A stretch of 37,768 nucleotides of DNA from Gammaproteobacteria bacterium (lineage in GTDB: Bacteria; Pseudomonadota; Gammaproteobacteria; Arenicellales; Poriferihabitantaceae): assembly GCA_022822625.1 (NCBI GenBank), contig JAJEAV010000017.1, positions 1 through 37,768 of the forward strand. Direction: 5' to 3'. Position 1 is the stretch's first letter; the number at the start of each line of letters is the position of its first letter. The position numbers and the translations under genes were made by a program. Of the stretch, positions 35,821-37,768 are shown piece after piece. The notes beneath the pieces were generated by a model. It ran no database searches and was not told the origin of the DNA. It saw nothing but the letters and a program-made list of their open reading frames with translations.

Positions 35821-36621
35821 TCAACGGACCCGTTGCAGAGCGGTTCGGGTGAAATCACTCTCATCCAGATCTGTTCCGAATTCATAATTCTCCCAGACTA
35901 GAGCAGTGCTTTTTCCGGTCAGGTGATTGGACATGGTGATTTGCCTGCTTCTCCAGAATTTGTCGAGGTATAGCTTGAAATCCTCCGCGATCATGGTCTT
36001 GAGATGTTCGTTGCGTCGATCATAGTAGTGGACTTCCCTGGTGCGCAGGGCCTCTTTATCCAGCCAGATTATCAAGCGTGAATACCCGGAATCCTTGAAT
36101 TTAGGAACACGCTCCAAAACATAGCACTCATAATCACCACAAGCCTCATCGCGCAGATAGGTGTGCTGGTATTTTTCGGGTTCGGCTGCCCCTAGATCTT
36201 CATAGGAGAATTCACTACCCATAAACGAGCCGGACTGATTGGATGAACTGATACCCTTGACGCGTTTCAGGGCTGGCAAATAGAGCCATTGCTGATCCGG
36301 TTTGTCCTTGAAGGCATGCACCAGAAATGCCGTTCCCTTAACATCGCGAGGCTGATCGAATATAAACAGTGTCTTATCGCCATCATTACCGGTTTCAAGA
36401 ACCTGCAGGCGCAGGGCACGCTCAATTTCACGACCGTTCTTACTGCGTAGGGTCATTTTCATATTTGCAGTAAAGTTATTGAAACCCCTTGCGGATTCTC
36501 TTGCATCAGTGGCAATCATTTGTCCAATTTCTTCTGGAGTACCCTCATAGGCCTGGGCCATCTGAAAAACCGCAACAAAAATTACCCCAATCAATGAGCC
36601 TGTGACACGAAGAAATAACAT
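35821..36621 (-). CDS. LolA-like outer-membrane lipoprotein-sorting protein
   Basis: This 266-residue protein has a signal peptide cleaved near residue 24 (FQMAQA) and a periplasmic LolA/LolB-type half-barrel. Family-like segments are NMKMTLRSKNGRE, FIFDQPRDVKGTAFL, PDQQWLYLPALKRVKGIS, GSFMGSEFSYED and the C-terminal TGKSTALVWENYEFG. Members of this group are usually found beside RND/MMPL-type exporters and are thought to carry a lipid or lipoprotein cargo, distinct from housekeeping LolA. No exporter is visible on either side here. It converges on the sulfopyruvate decarboxylase gene with 31 nt between the stops. Confidence 0.8.
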   Translation of the reverse strand: MLFLRVTGSLIGVIFVAVFQMAQAYEGTPEEIGQMIATDARESARGFNNFTANMKMTLRSKNGREIERALRLQVLETGNDGDKTLFIFDQPRDVKGTAFLVHAFKDKPDQQWLYLPALKRVKGISSSNQSGSFMGSEFSYEDLGAAEPEKYQHTYLRDEACGDYECYVLERVPKFKDSGYSRLIIWLDKEALRTREVHYYDRRNEHLKTMIAEDFKLYLDKFWRSRQITMSNHLTGKSTALVWENYEFGTDLDESDFTRTALQRVR

Positions 36622-36719
36622 TTTTGAAATGGGTTTACCCTCTGACTGTTCTTTACACTGGTCATCCCCCCGGCAACAAGAAGCAACCGCTACTGCTGGA
36701 ACGATGCTGTTTTCCCGTG

Positions 36720-36725
36720 ATTATA
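36720..36725 (-). promoter_or_regulatory. Perfect TATAAT -10 box upstream of the LolA-like gene
   Basis: TATAAT reads on the minus strand about 95 nt before the LolA-like ATG. No convincing -35 hexamer is found at 16-18 nt, so the site would need an activator or is fortuitous. Confidence 0.3.
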
Positions 36726-37138
36726 CCGAATTTACCGTTCAATATGCCTTGAACATTACTATCCAGGGTCGTGAAGTCTGCCCTTCGGGTTTCGGTGCAG
36801 TTCATCGTGGAAGCAGAGAACACCTGCACGAGAAAGCCGGACGAACCCATCGGGATTGAGCTGGGACTGAACCCGCCTTCGCAGGCCGTCTCCCGGCTGG
36901 TGCGCGACAGGGTCAGCCGGCCGGTGCAGTCGCCTTCGGCCGGCCGCGGCGGGGGGTTCAGGCGGGGGAGGATGGAGAAGATGCCCGACGGAGGAGCCGC
37001 CGCCACGCGGCCCCGGTCATGGCCGGAAACGGAAAGCGGGTGCGACCCGGCATCCATGGTCGCCCTGCCCTCTGGCCCTGATCATCATGGGGATGCATGG
37101 CGATACGGCCCTACTGCACGATCTGCCGATGCATTCCT

Positions 37139-37168
37139 GGCGGAATCATGCCGGGACATGATCCCGCC
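37139..37168 (-). terminator. Strong stem-loop after the beta-barrel gene
   Basis: Twelve-base arms (37139-37150 and 37157-37168) pair around a 6-nt loop. On the minus-strand RNA the pairing is complete with a single G-U. It begins 15 nt after the stop codon of the beta-barrel gene, as expected of a terminator, but lacks a U-run. Confidence 0.5.
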
Positions 37169-37183
37169 GGGAAACGCTGACTC

Positions 37184-37768
37184 CTACCACCGCAGGGACG
37201 CCTCGAGCCCGAACATGTCCTCGGGCGCCGTATCCGGATCCTCCCTGCGCGTCGCCTTCACCCCCAGGGAAAGGTCCACCGCCGATCCGGACTCCGGCGT
37301 CAGGCGCCAGCCGACACTGTAGTCCCGGGTATCCCCGGCAATGCCCACTCCGGCATGGGGGCTGCCCGTGTACCGGCCCGAGAAGACCGGTACACCATAC
37401 GCCCCCTCCAGCGTCCACTGGCTTTCCTCATTCCCGCCTCCCGCACGGTCCTCCAGCAGGTCCGCCGCGAACAGCGCCTCGAGACCGCCCTCTGACCGGC
37501 CGCCCAGGTCCTGGCGAAGGCTGAACGACGGGCCGCGACCGGTGTTCCCGTCCCGATCGAACGACAGATCCACCGAGAACCCCCGGTCCTCCAGGTCATC
37601 GTCGTCATGGCGCACCAGCGTGCGGCCAGACAGGTCCAGACGGATGCCCGCGGCCGGACTGCTCCAGGACACCCCGCCGCCGAGTTCGATACCGGAACCG
37701 GTCTCCGCGTCTCCCCCGTCATCGCGTATTCCGAGCTCCAGCTTCGGAGTGACATGGCCACCCCCGGC
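37184..37768 (-). CDS. C-terminal outer-membrane beta-barrel of a large surface protein (autotransporter-like), truncated by the window edge
   Basis: The frame stays open to the right edge, so about 194 C-terminal residues are visible and the start lies outside. They show repeated amphipathic strands with Gly/Asp-rich turns: LELGIRDDGG and ETGSGIELGGGVSW, then a RLDLSGR strand, a GRGPSFSLRQDLGG turn and a final strand ending in LRW. A terminal aromatic is the usual beta-barrel insertion signal. This resembles barrels at the end of autotransporter or adhesin proteins. The codons are much more GC-rich than in the rest of the window, which suggests transfer or a multicopy repetitive family. A GTG at 37672 is internal, not a start. 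Confidence 0.65.
   Translation of the reverse strand, partial: AGGGHVTPKLELGIRDDGGDAETGSGIELGGGVSWSSPAAGIRLDLSGRTLVRHDDDDLEDRGFSVDLSFDRDGNTGRGPSFSLRQDLGGRSEGGLEALFAADLLEDRAGGGNEESQWTLEGAYGVPVFSGRYTGSPHAGVGIAGDTRDYSVGWRLTPESGSAVDLSLGVKATRREDPDTAPEDMFGLEASLRW

Larger units (their letters stand above)
36622..37183. other. Intergenic region with an abrupt shift to GC-rich DNA and strong dyads
   Basis: No gene is supported here. Composition changes from ordinary to very GC-rich at about 36.8 kb. A perfect 8-bp inverted repeat, GCCGGCCG (36916-36923) and CGGCCGGC (36937-36944), lies within it. Long open frames on both strands look like GC-driven artefacts, with no recognised domains. The terminal part holds the stem-loop after the barrel gene. 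Confidence 0.4.

Noticed and set aside
36771..37322. Plus-strand open frame of 183 codons in GC-rich DNA
   Set aside because: High GC makes stop codons rare. The protein is low in structure-like pattern and overlaps the better supported beta-barrel gene on the other strand.
1..37768. tRNA genes, CRISPR arrays, prophage, intact insertion sequences
   Set aside because: I looked for CCA-type tRNA ends, regularly spaced repeats, transposase motifs and phage genes and saw none.

Overview
The window reads as chromosomal DNA of a gammaproteobacterium, probably a marine-type sulfur and C1 metaboliser. The evidence is gene content and order: rplM-rpsI, aroK-aroB-gltB-gltD-hemE, kdsD-lptC-lptA-lptB and hpf-ptsN-rapZ-ptsH-ptsI are gammaproteobacterial neighbourhoods. 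The lifestyle is inferred from a soxX-soxYZ-soxA cluster, a glutathione-dependent formaldehyde dehydrogenase and a sulfopyruvate decarboxylase. Base composition is moderate and even until about 36.8 kb, then becomes strikingly GC-rich. I see no tRNA, rRNA, CRISPR array, intact insertion sequence or prophage.

Layout. 0-3.1 kb (+): the end of a fibronectin-III-like protein, a DUF2306 membrane protein, a D-2-hydroxyacid dehydrogenase and hemW. 3.2-6.0 kb (-): frmA and a large AAA-like/PD-(D/E)XK protein. 6.4-7.4 kb (+): rluD. 7.4-9.5 kb (-): a second zinc alcohol dehydrogenase, then rplM-rpsI. 9.8-19.1 kb (+): aroK-aroB, gltB-gltD, an internally deleted relic of the AAA/PD-(D/E)XK gene, and hemE. 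19.1-22.2 kb (-): a DUF1244 protein and a SWIM/SNF2 helicase. 22.6-29.9 kb (+): kdsD-lptCAB, then hpf-ptsN-rapZ-ptsH-ptsI. 29.9-33.6 kb (-): a tight operon bepA-soxX-soxYZ-soxA. 33.8-36.6 kb: rpiA (-), a fused sulfopyruvate decarboxylase (+) and a LolA-like protein (-). 36.6-37.8 kb: GC-rich non-coding DNA and the C-terminal beta-barrel of a surface protein that runs off the right edge.

How the genes work together. kdsD-lptCAB serves lipopolysaccharide synthesis and export, but kdsC is not between kdsD and lptC, and rpoN is not between lptB and hpf where it commonly lies. ptsI, ptsH and ptsN form a phosphorelay (EI, HPr, EIIA-Ntr) with no sugar permease nearby, so it looks regulatory. gltBD makes glutamate, aroKB belong to the shikimate pathway, and hemE and hemW to haem metabolism.

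The most unusual feature is the Sox cluster. SoxA keeps its CxxCH haem site and active-site Cys. Its partner is a SoxY-SoxZ fusion in which the GGCGG carrier tail, with its swinging-arm Cys, is absent, and SoxX has Lys where the Met haem ligand is expected. No soxB or soxCD is present. This is either a decayed Sox system or a Sox-derived redox module with a different job. All family calls rest on reading motifs by eye; no database search was run.
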